Shown piece by piece: positions 1-8,477 of a DNA stretch of 64,000 nt. The DNA is from Yoonia vestfoldensis (lineage in GTDB: Bacteria > Pseudomonadota > Alphaproteobacteria > Rhodobacterales > Rhodobacteraceae). Positions within the stretch are counted from its first letter, which is position 1. Every line of letters starts with the position of its first letter. The notes beneath the pieces were generated by a model. The model ran no database searches and was not told where the DNA came from. It worked only from the letters and a program-made list of their open reading frames with translations. The stretch covers positions 1,550,001-1,614,000 of the forward strand of contig NZ_CP021431.1 in NCBI RefSeq assembly GCF_002158905.1, in the 5' to 3' direction. The position numbers and the translations under genes are program-made.

Positions 1-539
1 AAATAGCGCGCGACCCGCGCCTCGGGATCGGAGCAGGCGATCCAGTCTTTCAGCGCCATCGCCTGGGCAATTTCGCGGTCGACCTTGGTCGTGCAAAGCT
101 GGTCGCCGGATTGGTCCTGGCGCACCACCACCGCGGCCGCCATATCGCGCGCCGCCGCCAGCACTGCCCCCGGTTCGCACAGCCGCCGCAGGATGCGCCG
201 TGCCTCATGGTTGATGCGGGTTTGGGTCAGAGGGGCGGCCTGGTCGGGCGCGCCCAGCGGGATATCCAGGGTCATTGGTCCGGCTCCTTTGGGCTGCTGG
301 CGGGGACCGGCGCTGGCCTGCGCCGAGAGGGATTTCAACGCGCCGTCGATCAGCAGGTCATCGCGGCGGATTTCCAGCTTGCGGACCTGGCGCAGCACCG
401 TCGAGGGGTGACAATCCTGCGCCCGCGCAAGCGCGCGGATCGACATCCCGGATTCTGTATGCACCAGGTAATTGCGGACTGCCTCGGGCAGCCAAGCGGG
501 GTAAGTGTCGGACCGTTCTGGCCCCGGCCGTACCGTCAT
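1..539 (-). CDS. DUF6456/helix-turn-helix protein, partial
   Basis: Reading leftwards from the ATG at 539-537, the frame stays open to the window edge (179 codons). The first ~75 residues hold a helix-turn-helix-like stretch (SIRALARAQDCHPSTVLRQVRKLE). It is followed by a linker and a segment typical of DUF6456 proteins of Rhodobacterales (TRINHEARRILRRLCEPGAVLA). The family is a putative DNA-binding regulator of unknown target, and full-length members are about twice this size, so the C-terminal half lies outside the window. The next gene (DUF6477) is divergent, and both genes would be driven from the 237-bp gap between them. Assignment rests on recalled family sequence; function is unknown. 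Confidence 0.75.
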   Translation of the reverse strand, partial: MTVRPGPERSDTYPAWLPEAVRNYLVHTESGMSIRALARAQDCHPSTVLRQVRKLEIRRDDLLIDGALKSLSAQASAGPRQQPKGAGPMTLDIPLGAPDQAAPLTQTRINHEARRILRRLCEPGAVLAAARDMAAAVVVRQDQSGDQLCTTKVDREIAQAMALKDWIACSDPEARVARY

Positions 540-776
540 TTTCCTGTTCCTTTCCTGTCCCCATCGCAGCCAGGCAAGACCCGCAGCCTGTCAGAGGCGG
601 CGACTCAACCTGAACATGTGTGGTTACCCAATTGTCAACACAGCTTTGCGTCCGTCAATCATTGTTACGAAAGGATAAATAAATCTGAGGGCAGCGTTCT
701 TAACTTTTGATGAATAGGCAACACCCGTTTGGGTTGTGCCATGCTCTGGGCAGAATCTTACCCGAAAGGCCCAAAT

Positions 777-1073
777 ATGCTTGATGTCATGACCCTGATC
801 CGCAACCTGCGCCGCCCCAGCCTGCTGGCGCGCGCGGCCCGTTTTGGCGCGGATGATTACCGCCGCGAGACAATGCTGCCACGTTTGTTGAAAACGGAAA
901 AATTGCCGCGCCCGGCGGCGGCAGTGATGGCGCTGCTGGACCTCGAGGCCGCCGTCGAAGACCAGCGCCGCGCGCAGACGGGCGATTATTCGCCCGCCCG
1001 CCATGTTGAATTGCTGATCGCGATCACCGGCGAGGCGCGGATGCTCTCGGCCAGCGCGTTGCGCGCGGTTTAG
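777..1073 (+). CDS. DUF6477 family protein
   Basis: A 98-residue basic, helical protein beginning MLDVMTLIRNLRRPSLLARAA. An upstream in-frame start at 729 exists, but the residues it adds look unlike coding sequence and family members begin with this MLD..LxxLRRPxLL pattern, so 777 is preferred. The family is common in Rhodobacterales and has no known function. The gene converges on the MttB-like gene. If that gene's frameshift is corrected, the two stop codons overlap within 4 bp (TAA at 1072-1070 on the minus strand, TAG at 1071-1073 on the plus strand), an arrangement that supports the frameshift reading. Confidence 0.75.
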   Translation: MLDVMTLIRNLRRPSLLARAARFGADDYRRETMLPRLLKTEKLPRPAAAVMALLDLEAAVEDQRRAQTGDYSPARHVELLIAITGEARMLSASALRAV

Positions 1074-2619
1074 CCGAAAGCATCCGGCATAGAGGCTTTC
1101 TTGGCGGCGACATAGGCGCGCAGCCGCGCCTCGATCTCGGGATCAAGGGGGGCTGCTGATAGGTGTCGACCAGTTTCTGCACCCTTGCGCTGGCCAATGC
1201 GACCGTATCGCGCGCGCCTTCTTCGTCCCAAGTCTCGAAGGGTTTGTAATCGAACAGATCCGACCGCCAGAAGGCCGCTTTGAAATTGGATTGCGTATGT
1301 TCGCAGCCCAGGAAATGCCCGCCGGGGCCGACCTCGGCCAAAGCATCCATCGCCTGCCCGTTTTCGGACATATCCACGCCGCGCGCGAAATGATGCAATG
1401 TGCCCAACTGATCGGCATCCATGACGAATTTTTCAAAACTGGCGACCAGACCGCCTTCGAGCCAGCCACAGGCATGCAGCATGAAATTCACGCCCGACAA
1501 AAGCCCCATATTCAGGCTGTTGGCGGTTTCATAGGCGGCCTGCGCATCGGGCAGTTTACTGCCGCAGAACGACCCCGCAGAGCGGTATGGCAGGCCCATG
1601 CGCCGCGCGAGCTGCCCCGCGCCATAGGTGATCTGGCTGGCCTCTGGCGTCCCGAAGGTCGGCGCGCCGGAATTCATGTCGATCGAGGCCACGAAAGTGC
1701 CAAAAACCACCGGCGCGCCGGGGCGGATCAATTGCGAATAGGCGACGCCCGCCATGACCTCGGCCAAGACCTGCGTCAGCGTGCCGGCGACCGAAACGGG
1801 TGCCATCGCGCCGCCGACGATAAAGGGGCTGATGATCGAGGCCTGATTATGCCGCGCAAAAACCTCGAGCGCGCCCATCATGATACTGTCAAAAGTCAGC
1901 GGCGAGTTGATATTGATCAGCGAGGTCATCACCGTATTGTCGCGCACGAAATCCGCGCCGAACAGGATTTCGCACATCTCGATACTGTCTTGGGCGCGGC
2001 TGGGTTCGGTGACAGAGCCCATGAAGGGTTTGTCGCTCAGCACCATATGCGCCAGCAGCATATCCAGATGCCGCTTGTTGACCGGCACATCGGTCGGCTC
2101 GCAGACCGTGCCGCCCGAATGATGCAGCCATTTCGACATATAGGCCAGTTTCACGAATTTTTCGAAATCGGCCATGGTCGCATAGCGCCGCCCGCCTGCG
2201 GCATCGCGCACGAAAGGCGGGCCGTAAACCGGGGCCAGCACCAGATTCTTGCCGCCGACCACGACATTGCGTTCGGGGTTGCGGGCATGCTGGACATATT
2301 CCGATGGCGCGGTGGAACAGAGCTTGCGCGCCAGCCCGCGCGGGATGCGCACGCGTTCGCCGTCAATCTGCGCGCCCGCCGCTTTCCAGCGCGCCAAAGC
2401 ATCAGGGTTATCAACGAAATTCACGCCGATTTCAGCCAGCACGGTTTCGGCATTCGCCTCGATCACGGTCAAGGCCTCTTCGGTCAAGACCTCGTAATTG
2501 GGGATATTGCGCGCGATATATTTCGCGGTTTCGACGCTGACCGCCGTGCGTTCGGCCCGCCGTGCGGCCCCGCCGCCACCGCGCGCGCGACGTGGTGAAG
2601 TAACAGCTGCATCCGACAT
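1024..2619 (-). CDS. MttB-family (trimethylamine methyltransferase-like) protein, frameshifted C-terminus
   Basis: A 531-residue reading frame whose first ~490 residues form a standard MttB-superfamily TIM barrel. Characteristic stretches are [41 protein letters not shown] and [13 protein letters not shown]. No in-frame amber codon is present, so it belongs to the pyrrolysine-free branch; members of that branch (MtgB type) demethylate glycine betaine or other quaternary amines onto a corrinoid protein. No corrinoid protein gene is adjacent. The last ~45 residues (arginine/proline-rich) are out of frame. One extra C in the six-C run at 1147-1152 restores the tail [17 protein letters not shown] and ends the gene at 1070. 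The start has a good ribosome site (AGAGGAA, 6 nt upstream of the ATG). The gene diverges from guaA. Confidence 0.85.
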   Translation of the reverse strand: MSDAAVTSPRRARGGGGAARRAERTAVSVETAKYIARNIPNYEVLTEEALTVIEANAETVLAEIGVNFVDNPDALARWKAAGAQIDGERVRIPRGLARKLCSTAPSEYVQHARNPERNVVVGGKNLVLAPVYGPPFVRDAAGGRRYATMADFEKFVKLAYMSKWLHHSGGTVCEPTDVPVNKRHLDMLLAHMVLSDKPFMGSVTEPSRAQDSIEMCEILFGADFVRDNTVMTSLININSPLTFDSIMMGALEVFARHNQASIISPFIVGGAMAPVSVAGTLTQVLAEVMAGVAYSQLIRPGAPVVFGTFVASIDMNSGAPTFGTPEASQITYGAGQLARRMGLPYRSAGSFCGSKLPDAQAAYETANSLNMGLLSGVNFMLHACGWLEGGLVASFEKFVMDADQLGTLHHFARGVDMSENGQAMDALAEVGPGGHFLGCEHTQSNFKAAFWRSDLFDYKPFETWDEEGARDTVALASARVQKLVDTYQQPPLIPRSRRGCAPMSPPRKPLCRMLSAKPRATRWPRASAPRR

Positions 2620-2769
2620 GGCGATTCCTCTTTGGGCAAAGTTCGGGTCTTTCTACCGCCACCTCTGCCGCCGCCCTGCCGTGTTTACGCCCCTTCACAA
2701 GCGAAAACGACATCGCCCACGCGCGTCTTGCTCTTGCGCAAGGGCGCGACTGGCTTTACCGACTGCGGC

Positions 2770-4329
2770 ATGGAAAACAGCACATATGAACGCTTGCTGA
2801 TCATTGATTTCGGCAGCCAGGTGACACAATTGATCGCGCGGCGGCTGCGCGAATTGAATGTCTATTGCGAAATTCACCCGTTCAACAAGGTAACGGATGC
2901 ATTTCTGGCCGATTTCGCGCCCAAGGCGGTGATCTTTTCGGGCGGCCCGGCCTCGGTTTTTGCCGAAGGCGCGCCGATGCCGCCCAAATCGGTCTTTGAT
3001 CTGGGCGTGCCGATCCTGGGCATTTGCTATGGCCAGCAGGTCATGATGCATGTGCTGGGCGGCAAGGTGGAACGCGGGCATGGCACCGCCGAATTCGGCC
3101 GCGCCTTTGTGACGCCTGTCGAAAAGCTCGACCTGCTCGAAGGCTGGTTTTTGACCGACCGCGAACAGGTCTGGATGAGCCATGGCGACCATGTCTCCGC
3201 CATCGCGCCCGGTTTCGCGGTCTATGGCACCTCGCCCAATGCGCCTTTTGCGATCACGGCGGATGTGAACCGGCATTTTTATGCCGTGCAATTCCACCCC
3301 GAGGTGCATCACACCCCGAATGGCGCGCGGCTTTATGAAAACTTCGTGCGCATCGCAGGCTTTTCCGGCGATTGGACGATGAGCGCTTACCGCGACCAAG
3401 CCATCGCCGCGATCCGCGAACAGGTAGGCGATAAACAGGTGATCTGCGGCCTGTCGGGCGGCGTTGATTCCTCGGTCGCCGCCGTGCTGATCCACGAAGC
3501 GATCGGCGACCAGCTGACTTGCGTTTTCGTCGATCACGGGCTGTTGCGTCAGGGCGAGGCCGAAGAGGTCGTCACCATGTTCCGCGACCATTACAACATG
3601 CCGCTGATCCATGCCGATGAAAAGGAATTGTTCCTTGGCAAGCTCGAAGGGGTCTCTGACCCTGAAACCAAGCGCAAGATCATCGGCGGGCTGTTCATCG
3701 ACGTGTTCCAGAAATATGCGAATGGCATCGAAGGTGCGGAATTTCTGGCCCAGGGCACGCTCTATCCCGATGTGATCGAATCGGTGTCGTTTTCGGGCGG
3801 GCCATCCGTGACGATCAAAAGCCATCACAATGTCGGCGGCCTGCCCGAGAAAATGGGCCTGAAACTGGTCGAACCCCTGCGCGAATTGTTCAAGGACGAA
3901 GTCCGCGCCTTGGGGGCCGAACTTGGCCTGCCGCCCAGTTTCATCGGGCGTCACCCCTTCCCCGGCCCCGGCCTTGCGATCCGCTGCCCCGGCGAGATTA
4001 CCCGCGAAAAGCTGGACATCCTGCGCAAGGCCGATGCCGTGTTCATCGACCAGATCCGCAAACACGGGCTTTACGATGATATCTGGCAGGCTTTCGTCGC
4101 GATCCTGCCGGTGCGCACCGTGGGCGTGATGGGCGACGGGCGCACCTATGATTTCGCCTGTGCCCTGCGCGCGGTCACATCCGTTGACGGGATGACGGCG
4201 GATTATTACCCCTTCACCCATGATTTTCTGGGCGAAACCGCGACACGGATCATCAACGAGGTGACGGGGATCAACCGCGTGACCTATGATATCACCAGCA
4301 AACCCCCCGGCACGATTGAATGGGAATGA
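2770..4329 (+). CDS. guaA: GMP synthase (glutamine-hydrolysing)
   Basis: Converts XMP to GMP using ATP and glutamine, the last step of guanine nucleotide synthesis; cytoplasmic. The 519-residue length matches the family. The N-terminal class I glutamine amidotransferase has nucleophile Cys86 (GICYGQQ) and the His/Glu pair in QFHPEV (175-177). The ATP-pyrophosphatase domain carries the P-loop GLSGGVDSS near residue 228, and the C-terminal dimerisation domain ends KPPGTIEWE. An upstream in-frame start at 2632 would add 46 residues of no recognisable family sequence, so [10 protein letters not shown] is used. Single-gene unit, divergent from the MttB-like gene. A hairpin at 4400-4428 may end its transcript. 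A decayed copy of its 3' end lies at 5171-5289. Confidence 0.97.
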   Translation: MENSTYERLLIIDFGSQVTQLIARRLRELNVYCEIHPFNKVTDAFLADFAPKAVIFSGGPASVFAEGAPMPPKSVFDLGVPILGICYGQQVMMHVLGGKVERGHGTAEFGRAFVTPVEKLDLLEGWFLTDREQVWMSHGDHVSAIAPGFAVYGTSPNAPFAITADVNRHFYAVQFHPEVHHTPNGARLYENFVRIAGFSGDWTMSAYRDQAIAAIREQVGDKQVICGLSGGVDSSVAAVLIHEAIGDQLTCVFVDHGLLRQGEAEEVVTMFRDHYNMPLIHADEKELFLGKLEGVSDPETKRKIIGGLFIDVFQKYANGIEGAEFLAQGTLYPDVIESVSFSGGPSVTIKSHHNVGGLPEKMGLKLVEPLRELFKDEVRALGAELGLPPSFIGRHPFPGPGLAIRCPGEITREKLDILRKADAVFIDQIRKHGLYDDIWQAFVAILPVRTVGVMGDGRTYDFACALRAVTSVDGMTADYYPFTHDFLGETATRIINEVTGINRVTYDITSKPPGTIEWE

Positions 4330-4399
4330 TCCCCGCCAGACATTAAACACCAAAGCGGTCGTTCGTTGCATGGATGGCCTGTGATTGCTATCGTTTTAC

Positions 4400-4428
4400 A
4401 GCTTAAGAGAGAATCTTCTTAAGCTTTT
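4400..4428 (+). terminator. Probable rho-independent terminator after guaA
   Basis: Perfect 9-bp inverted repeat AGCTTAAGA / TCTTAAGCT (4400-4408 and 4417-4425) with an 8-nt loop, running into four T. It lies 70 bp after the guaA stop and 20 bp before the lipoprotein start, so it could end guaA transcripts or attenuate the lipoprotein gene. The stem is AT-rich and therefore weaker than the one at 5117. Confidence 0.5.
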
Positions 4429-4447
4429 CAACTTTAGGAATGTGCCA

Positions 4448-5110
4448 ATGTCAGTAAAATTTGTTTTAACTCTCACCACACTCATCGGACTTGCCGCATG
4501 TGGCGGCGGTGGCGGCGGCGGTGTTGCTGTGCCAAACAGCCCACAGCCCACGCTGATCCCGCTAGCGGCCGAAGGGTCGTACGACGGTTTGCGCAATACA
4601 GAAGCGACCGTGCTGAACCGTTTTTATAACGTGAACGGCAATCAAATCCGAACACGGGTCGCAGAAATGCCAACGCTGGGCAGCGTCACCTATGCCGGCA
4701 TGGCCGCTTTTCCGACAAGAAACCGCACCACCACCGTTATCACCACCAACAATAATACCACGATCCGCCGGCCTGCTCCACAAATTGCCGCGCGTGCCAC
4801 GATGGTGGCCGATTTCGCAAACGGCACTGTCAGCGGCACCATCGATCAATTCCGCGATTCCGCGAACACAGCCCTGCCGGGGTCACTGACCTTGAACGCC
4901 GCCCCCATCACCGGCAATACCTATGCCCGCACCACCCTGAGTGGTACCTATCCGGTGAATGGCACAGCACAAACGATCACCGGCGTGCAGCATTCAGGAC
5001 GGTTCCTCGGACCAGACGCAAGCGGGATCGAGGGCACAATCGGATTCTTTGCCCCGCGCGCCGAAGGCGGGGAGCAACTGATCAACGGCACCGTGTTCGT
5101 CGGACGCTGA
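4448..5110 (+). CDS. Lipoprotein, TbpB-like beta-barrel type, copy 1
   Basis: A 220-residue protein with a lipoprotein signal peptide ending in lipobox LAAC (Cys18) and a run of seven glycines right after it, so it is anchored in an envelope membrane. The rest is Thr/Asn/Gly-rich with alternating hydrophobic residues and motifs such as GSVTYAGMAAF, ATMVADFANGTVSGTI and YARTTLSGTY. These resemble the C-terminal barrel of transferrin-binding-protein-like surface lipoproteins; the ligand is unknown. The upstream in-frame start at 4385 would spoil the signal peptide, so 4448 is used. The next gene (5364) is a diverged paralogue with the same domain order. A strong terminator follows at 5117. Confidence 0.75.
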   Translation: MSVKFVLTLTTLIGLAACGGGGGGGVAVPNSPQPTLIPLAAEGSYDGLRNTEATVLNRFYNVNGNQIRTRVAEMPTLGSVTYAGMAAFPTRNRTTTVITTNNNTTIRRPAPQIAARATMVADFANGTVSGTIDQFRDSANTALPGSLTLNAAPITGNTYARTTLSGTYPVNGTAQTITGVQHSGRFLGPDASGIEGTIGFFAPRAEGGEQLINGTVFVGR

Positions 5111-5116
5111 CCCACC

Positions 5117-5152
5117 CAAAACGCCGCCCTGTCTCGGGGCGGCGTTTTGTTT
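5117..5152 (+). terminator. Rho-independent terminator after lipoprotein copy 1
   Basis: A perfect 13-bp stem (5117-5129 paired with 5137-5149), GC-rich in the centre, with a 7-nt loop. A-rich and T-rich outer arms make it able to work in both directions. It starts 7 bp after the lipoprotein stop codon. Confidence 0.9.
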
Positions 5153-5170
5153 GCATCAATAATGGCAAAG

Positions 5171-5289
5171 ATGACCTCTGGCAGGCTTTCGTCGTGATCC
5201 TGCCGGTGCCCACCCTGGCTGTGACGGGCATCTACCGCGTGACCTATGATATCACCAGCAAACCCCCCGGCACGATTGAATGGGAATAG
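5171..5289 (+). pseudogene. Duplicated and decayed 3' end of guaA
   Basis: Bases 5234-5287 are identical over 54 bp to the end of guaA (4274-4327), and bases ~5175-5225 match guaA 4083-4130 with scattered substitutions. About 120-130 bp of guaA between the two blocks is missing, and nothing of the enzyme's front is present. The fragment has no start of its own. With the lipoprotein gene that follows, it marks a tandem duplication of the unit guaA-3'-end plus lipoprotein. Confidence 0.9.
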
Positions 5290-5363
5290 CCTTGCCAGCC
5301 GGTCCATCGCCGGTCTAGACCAAAGCGGTCATGCAGCGGCATGGCCGGTTTAGGGTTTTTGTG

Positions 5364-6008
5364 ATGAGTCGCTGGTGTTTTGTTTCTGCCGCGCTGTTTG
5401 CGCTGCTACCTGGCTGTATGGGCGGCGCTGCCGTGATCGGCGCCCCGGCCTATCTGAGCCCCGCACCAGCGGGATCGTTTAACGCCTTGGTCAATGTCGA
5501 AACGCGGTTCCTGAACAGCTATTACGACCATGATTTCGTCTTGCGACAGACATCCGCCAGCCAGATGCCCCAGAATGGCACGGTCACCTATCAAGGTGCG
5601 GCTGCCTTTGCGACAGATGCGCGGGAAACCACGTTCCAAAGCAATGGAAGCGATCTGGTGGTGGCCCGCACGCTGCCAGCGATCACCGGGCGCGCCGTTT
5701 TGACGGCCAATTTCACCACCAATCAGGTCAGCGGCCATATCGCGGATTTCCAAGGCGCGGATGGCAGCGCCCTGCCCGGGCACGTCACCTTGCAAGCCGC
5801 AGATATCACGGCCAATCGCTATGGCAGCGGCATGGTTGCGGGGTCTTTCGCGGTGGACGGCACGGCCACCACCGTCACGGGCGGTGGCCATGGCGGGCAA
5901 TTTGTCGGCAGCGATGCGGCGGGGATCTATGGCAATGTCACGCTGATCCTGCCACAGCCAAGCGCTGCGACCACGATCATCACCGGCACGATCACCGTCG
6001 AAAAGTGA
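5364..6008 (+). CDS. Lipoprotein, TbpB-like beta-barrel type, copy 2
   Basis: A 214-residue paralogue of the lipoprotein at 4448. It has signal peptide and lipobox LPGC, then the same block order: AGSFNALVNVETRFLN, GTVTYQGAAAF, AVLTANFTTNQVSGHI, GSMVAGSFAVDGT-like and GTITVEK at the end. Identity to copy 1 is moderate, so the copies have diverged well beyond the neighbouring guaA-tail repeat. The start at 5364 is chosen because it leaves a normal signal peptide; an upstream in-frame ATG lies at 5331. Probably a surface or periplasmic lipoprotein of unknown ligand. A short GC-rich hairpin with four T follows at 6053. Confidence 0.75.
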   Translation: MSRWCFVSAALFALLPGCMGGAAVIGAPAYLSPAPAGSFNALVNVETRFLNSYYDHDFVLRQTSASQMPQNGTVTYQGAAAFATDARETTFQSNGSDLVVARTLPAITGRAVLTANFTTNQVSGHIADFQGADGSALPGHVTLQAADITANRYGSGMVAGSFAVDGTATTVTGGGHGGQFVGSDAAGIYGNVTLILPQPSAATTIITGTITVEK

Positions 6009-6052
6009 CCGCAATATGGTGCAATCTGGCTTGCGCGGCACAGCCCGCCATG

Positions 6053-6073
6053 CCGGATGATTGATCCGGTTTT
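6053..6073 (+). terminator. Short terminator hairpin after lipoprotein copy 2
   Basis: CCGGAT (6053-6058), 5-nt loop, ATCCGG (6064-6069), then four T. It lies 45 bp after the lipoprotein stop and overlaps the last bases of the convergent hydrolase gene. The stem is only 6 bp, so efficiency is uncertain. Confidence 0.55.
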
Positions 6074-7500
6074 CACCAGATTTGCACGGGCTTCATTGGC
6101 AGAGCGCTTAGATTCAGCGCGCCGTTATTGCGCACACGTTTCTCGGCGGCATCGGCCAAAATCAACGCCTCTTGAAGAGCATTTTGCAGCCAGAGTGATG
6201 ATTGGAGCGTCAACAAACGTCGCGCCAGCCGGTCTTCGTTTTGGGCCAGCAAAATCTCTGCTGTTTTTGTGACATCTCGCAATTCGATTTCAAAAAACCG
6301 CTCTGCTCTGCGCCAATGGGCATAAGTTTCACCAAGCAATGGCTCTGGCATTTGAAAGGCCAGATGCATGAGGCGCTTGTAAACTGCGACGGCAGATTGC
6401 GTGACTTCGGCACCTTGTGGCACATGGCTGATCGTATCGGCGTTTTGCCCCGCATGGCGCGGGTCCAGAAAACGCGCGCTTTCGCCGGTGGTCAGATAGC
6501 GGTGCATGCCATATTCCAGCGGAATCTCGGTCATCCCCATGAAAACAGGCACAAGCGGCGCCGTGACAGCCCCCACTGGCGCATGCCACATGACGCGCAA
6601 AGCATCATGGCTGGGATGGACCAGCGGGACGACCTGGCCATAGCCGGCGGTATCCCCGGTCAGGCGTTCTGTCGCAATCGCCCAGATCATATCGTGAAGC
6701 CCAATTTTTTCCGGGCGGGCGGCGCGTTGGCGCATGGCGTCCTCGACCCAGGCTACCCCCTCCCAGCGGCCTTTGCCATCGCCATAGACCGCATTCACAT
6801 CGAATGGCCCTTGCGCGGGATCATACCAGCCCTGATCAATCGCAAAGCTGATAAAATGATCGGGAAACAGAAAATCATCACTCGGGCAATCCGGCACGAT
6901 CCCGATATAACCCGGCCTGCTGGCGCGGATACTGTCCGGCCCCAGCCTTTCAGCGACCCAGAGCTTGCGCGCGCCACTGAATTCGATCACCACCCAGGCC
7001 TCTTCGGGGTCTGCGATGATATGGGAATTGCCGCCATAGCAGGAATAACCATGTTCGGCGATCAGCATCGCGATCAGATCCACGCCTTCACGGGCATTGC
7101 GCGCGCGTTCCAGGACCAGCCGCGCCAGATCGGAATAATTCGGCCCGCATTGGTCGGGCGGGGTCATCTCGATCAATTCCTTGCGCGAGCTTGACCAGAT
7201 ATCGCGCACAGCAACCCCGTGTTCATTCAAGCCGCCATTGGTGATCGGGGCCGGGACGCCAAGATAATAGCTGTAGCTGACACGCAGATGCCGCAAGGTC
7301 TGTGGCACCTGCGGGATCGTGCTGCGCAAGCCCGGCAGATCCGCATTTGCCGAGACGCCAACCGCGATACTTGCCCCTGCTGGATGTTGCGCGCGCGGCG
7401 CGATTTCCAACCAATGGCTGGACGGCTCATCGCCATATCCGGCCAGCCAGGCGTGACCATCTGCGCTGTGATTGCGCCCAACATAAATGCCGTAGCTCAT
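6073..7500 (-). CDS. C69-family (U34-like) dipeptidase homologue with Ser at the nucleophile position
   Basis: A 475-residue Ntn-fold hydrolase of the peptidase C69/linear-amide-hydrolase type. It shows the family's N-terminal pattern of a nucleophile followed by a beta strand and a glycine-rich turn (SYGIYVGRNHSADG), then NGGLNEHGVAVRD and a DPEEAWVVIEF stretch. Family members normally expose an N-terminal Cys; here the residue after the initiator Met is Ser, which could act as the nucleophile once Met is removed. The start at 7500 overlaps the stop of the upstream ATPase gene by 4 nt (ATGA), and the longer reading from 7578 would bury the Ser. Its place at the end of a peptide-transporter operon suggests it cleaves imported di- or oligopeptides in the cytoplasm. 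Substrate not known. Confidence 0.8.
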   Translation of the reverse strand: MSYGIYVGRNHSADGHAWLAGYGDEPSSHWLEIAPRAQHPAGASIAVGVSANADLPGLRSTIPQVPQTLRHLRVSYSYYLGVPAPITNGGLNEHGVAVRDIWSSSRKELIEMTPPDQCGPNYSDLARLVLERARNAREGVDLIAMLIAEHGYSCYGGNSHIIADPEEAWVVIEFSGARKLWVAERLGPDSIRASRPGYIGIVPDCPSDDFLFPDHFISFAIDQGWYDPAQGPFDVNAVYGDGKGRWEGVAWVEDAMRQRAARPEKIGLHDMIWAIATERLTGDTAGYGQVVPLVHPSHDALRVMWHAPVGAVTAPLVPVFMGMTEIPLEYGMHRYLTTGESARFLDPRHAGQNADTISHVPQGAEVTQSAVAVYKRLMHLAFQMPEPLLGETYAHWRRAERFFEIELRDVTKTAEILLAQNEDRLARRLLTLQSSLWLQNALQEALILADAAEKRVRNNGALNLSALPMKPVQIW

Positions 7501-8477
7501 AAGCCCACTTGGATTGGATAATGACAAGACACCGCAGATGTCCCCTTGGTGGTCAGTTGCGGAACACGGCTGCTGCAATCCGCGCGCACAGCCGGGCAGC
7601 GCGGGTGAAATTCGCAGCCCCGCGGCCGTGCCGTCAAGGCCGGAGTTTCCCCCTGCAGAACGATGCGCTGGCGCCGCGTTGTCGGGTCTGGTTCGGGATT
7701 GGCTGACATCAGCGCCGCCGTATAGGGATGGCGGGGCTTTTCCATGATCTGCGCCACCGGCCCAATTTCAACAATCCGCCCCAGATACATGACCGCGATC
7801 CGATCCGCGATATGGCGCAGGATATTCAGATTATGGGTGATGATGACGGTGGTCAGCCCATGTTCGGCCTTGATCCCGTTCAGCAGGTTCAGAATTTCGC
7901 CCTGCACCGAGACATCCAGCCCAGCGGTCGGTTCATCCGCCAGCACGATCGCCGGTTGCAATGCAAGCGCCCGCGCGACACCCACGCGCCGCGCCTGACC
8001 ACCCGAAAGTTGATGCGGATAGCGATCAAGGAAATCTGCGTTCAAACCCGCGCCTTCCAGCAACCTTTGCGCCGTTGCGATGGGGTTCCCGACATCCTGC
8101 CGGTGAATGGCGAAGGGTTCCAGCACCAATTCGCGCACCGTTTTGCGCGGGCTGAGTGATCCCACGGGATCTTGGAACATCATCGCCATCTGTCTGCGGA
8201 CGGCCTGCCAATCGGGTCTTTGATGCAATGCGATGTCGTTGAAACAGATCTCACCCGCCGCCAAGGGCACCAATCCGTTTATCGCGCGCGCCAATGTTGT
8301 CTTGCCAGAACCGGATTCGCCCACGATGGCCAGGGTTTCGCCGCGCTGCACATCAAGCGATATCCCGTTCAGCGCCTGGACATTGCGCGCATCGCGCGGG
8401 GCCATCATGGCCTTTAGCCCGCGCAAGGATGGAAATGTGACCATCACATCGCGCAGCGTCAGGATCGGGGCGGTCAT
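7497..8477 (-). CDS. Peptide ABC transporter ATP-binding protein (DppF/OppF-like)
   Basis: A 326-residue ATPase with Walker A GESGSGKTTLAR, Q-loop MMFQDPVGSLSPR, signature LSGGQARRVGVARAL, Walker B IVLADEPTAGLD and H-loop VIITHNL. It ends with the C-terminal oligopeptide/dipeptide extension containing a Cys cluster (RGCEFHPRCPAVRADC). It energises import together with the DppD-like ATPase upstream. The start at 8477 overlaps the previous stop in ATGA; the longer in-frame reading to 8786 runs through the neighbouring gene and is spurious. Its own stop overlaps the hydrolase start in the same way, indicating translational coupling. Confidence 0.93.
   Translation of the reverse strand: MTAPILTLRDVMVTFPSLRGLKAMMAPRDARNVQALNGISLDVQRGETLAIVGESGSGKTTLARAINGLVPLAAGEICFNDIALHQRPDWQAVRRQMAMMFQDPVGSLSPRKTVRELVLEPFAIHRQDVGNPIATAQRLLEGAGLNADFLDRYPHQLSGGQARRVGVARALALQPAIVLADEPTAGLDVSVQGEILNLLNGIKAEHGLTTVIITHNLNILRHIADRIAVMYLGRIVEIGPVAQIMEKPRHPYTAALMSANPEPDPTTRRQRIVLQGETPALTARPRGCEFHPRCPAVRADCSSRVPQLTTKGTSAVSCHYPIQVGL

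Noticed and set aside
1291..2598. 435-codon plus-strand frame opposite the MttB-like gene
   Set aside because: It is the antisense shadow of a well-conserved gene; its product is His/Arg-rich and matches no family.
1024..2619. Pyrrolysine use in the MttB-like gene
   Set aside because: No in-frame TAG is present in the barrel, and the family includes many pyrrolysine-free members. The TAG in the methyltransferase at 43044 is in a different family and gives no support for pyrrolysine.
2733..2742. CTTGCGCAAG palindrome before guaA as another operator of the peptide regulator
   Set aside because: It shares TTGCGCAA with one site near 13874, but short GC-centred palindromes are frequent in this genome type and no functional link between the loci is evident.
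2695..4371. 558-codon minus-strand frame opposite guaA
   Set aside because: Antisense of guaA created by GC-rich codon bias; guaA itself is certain.
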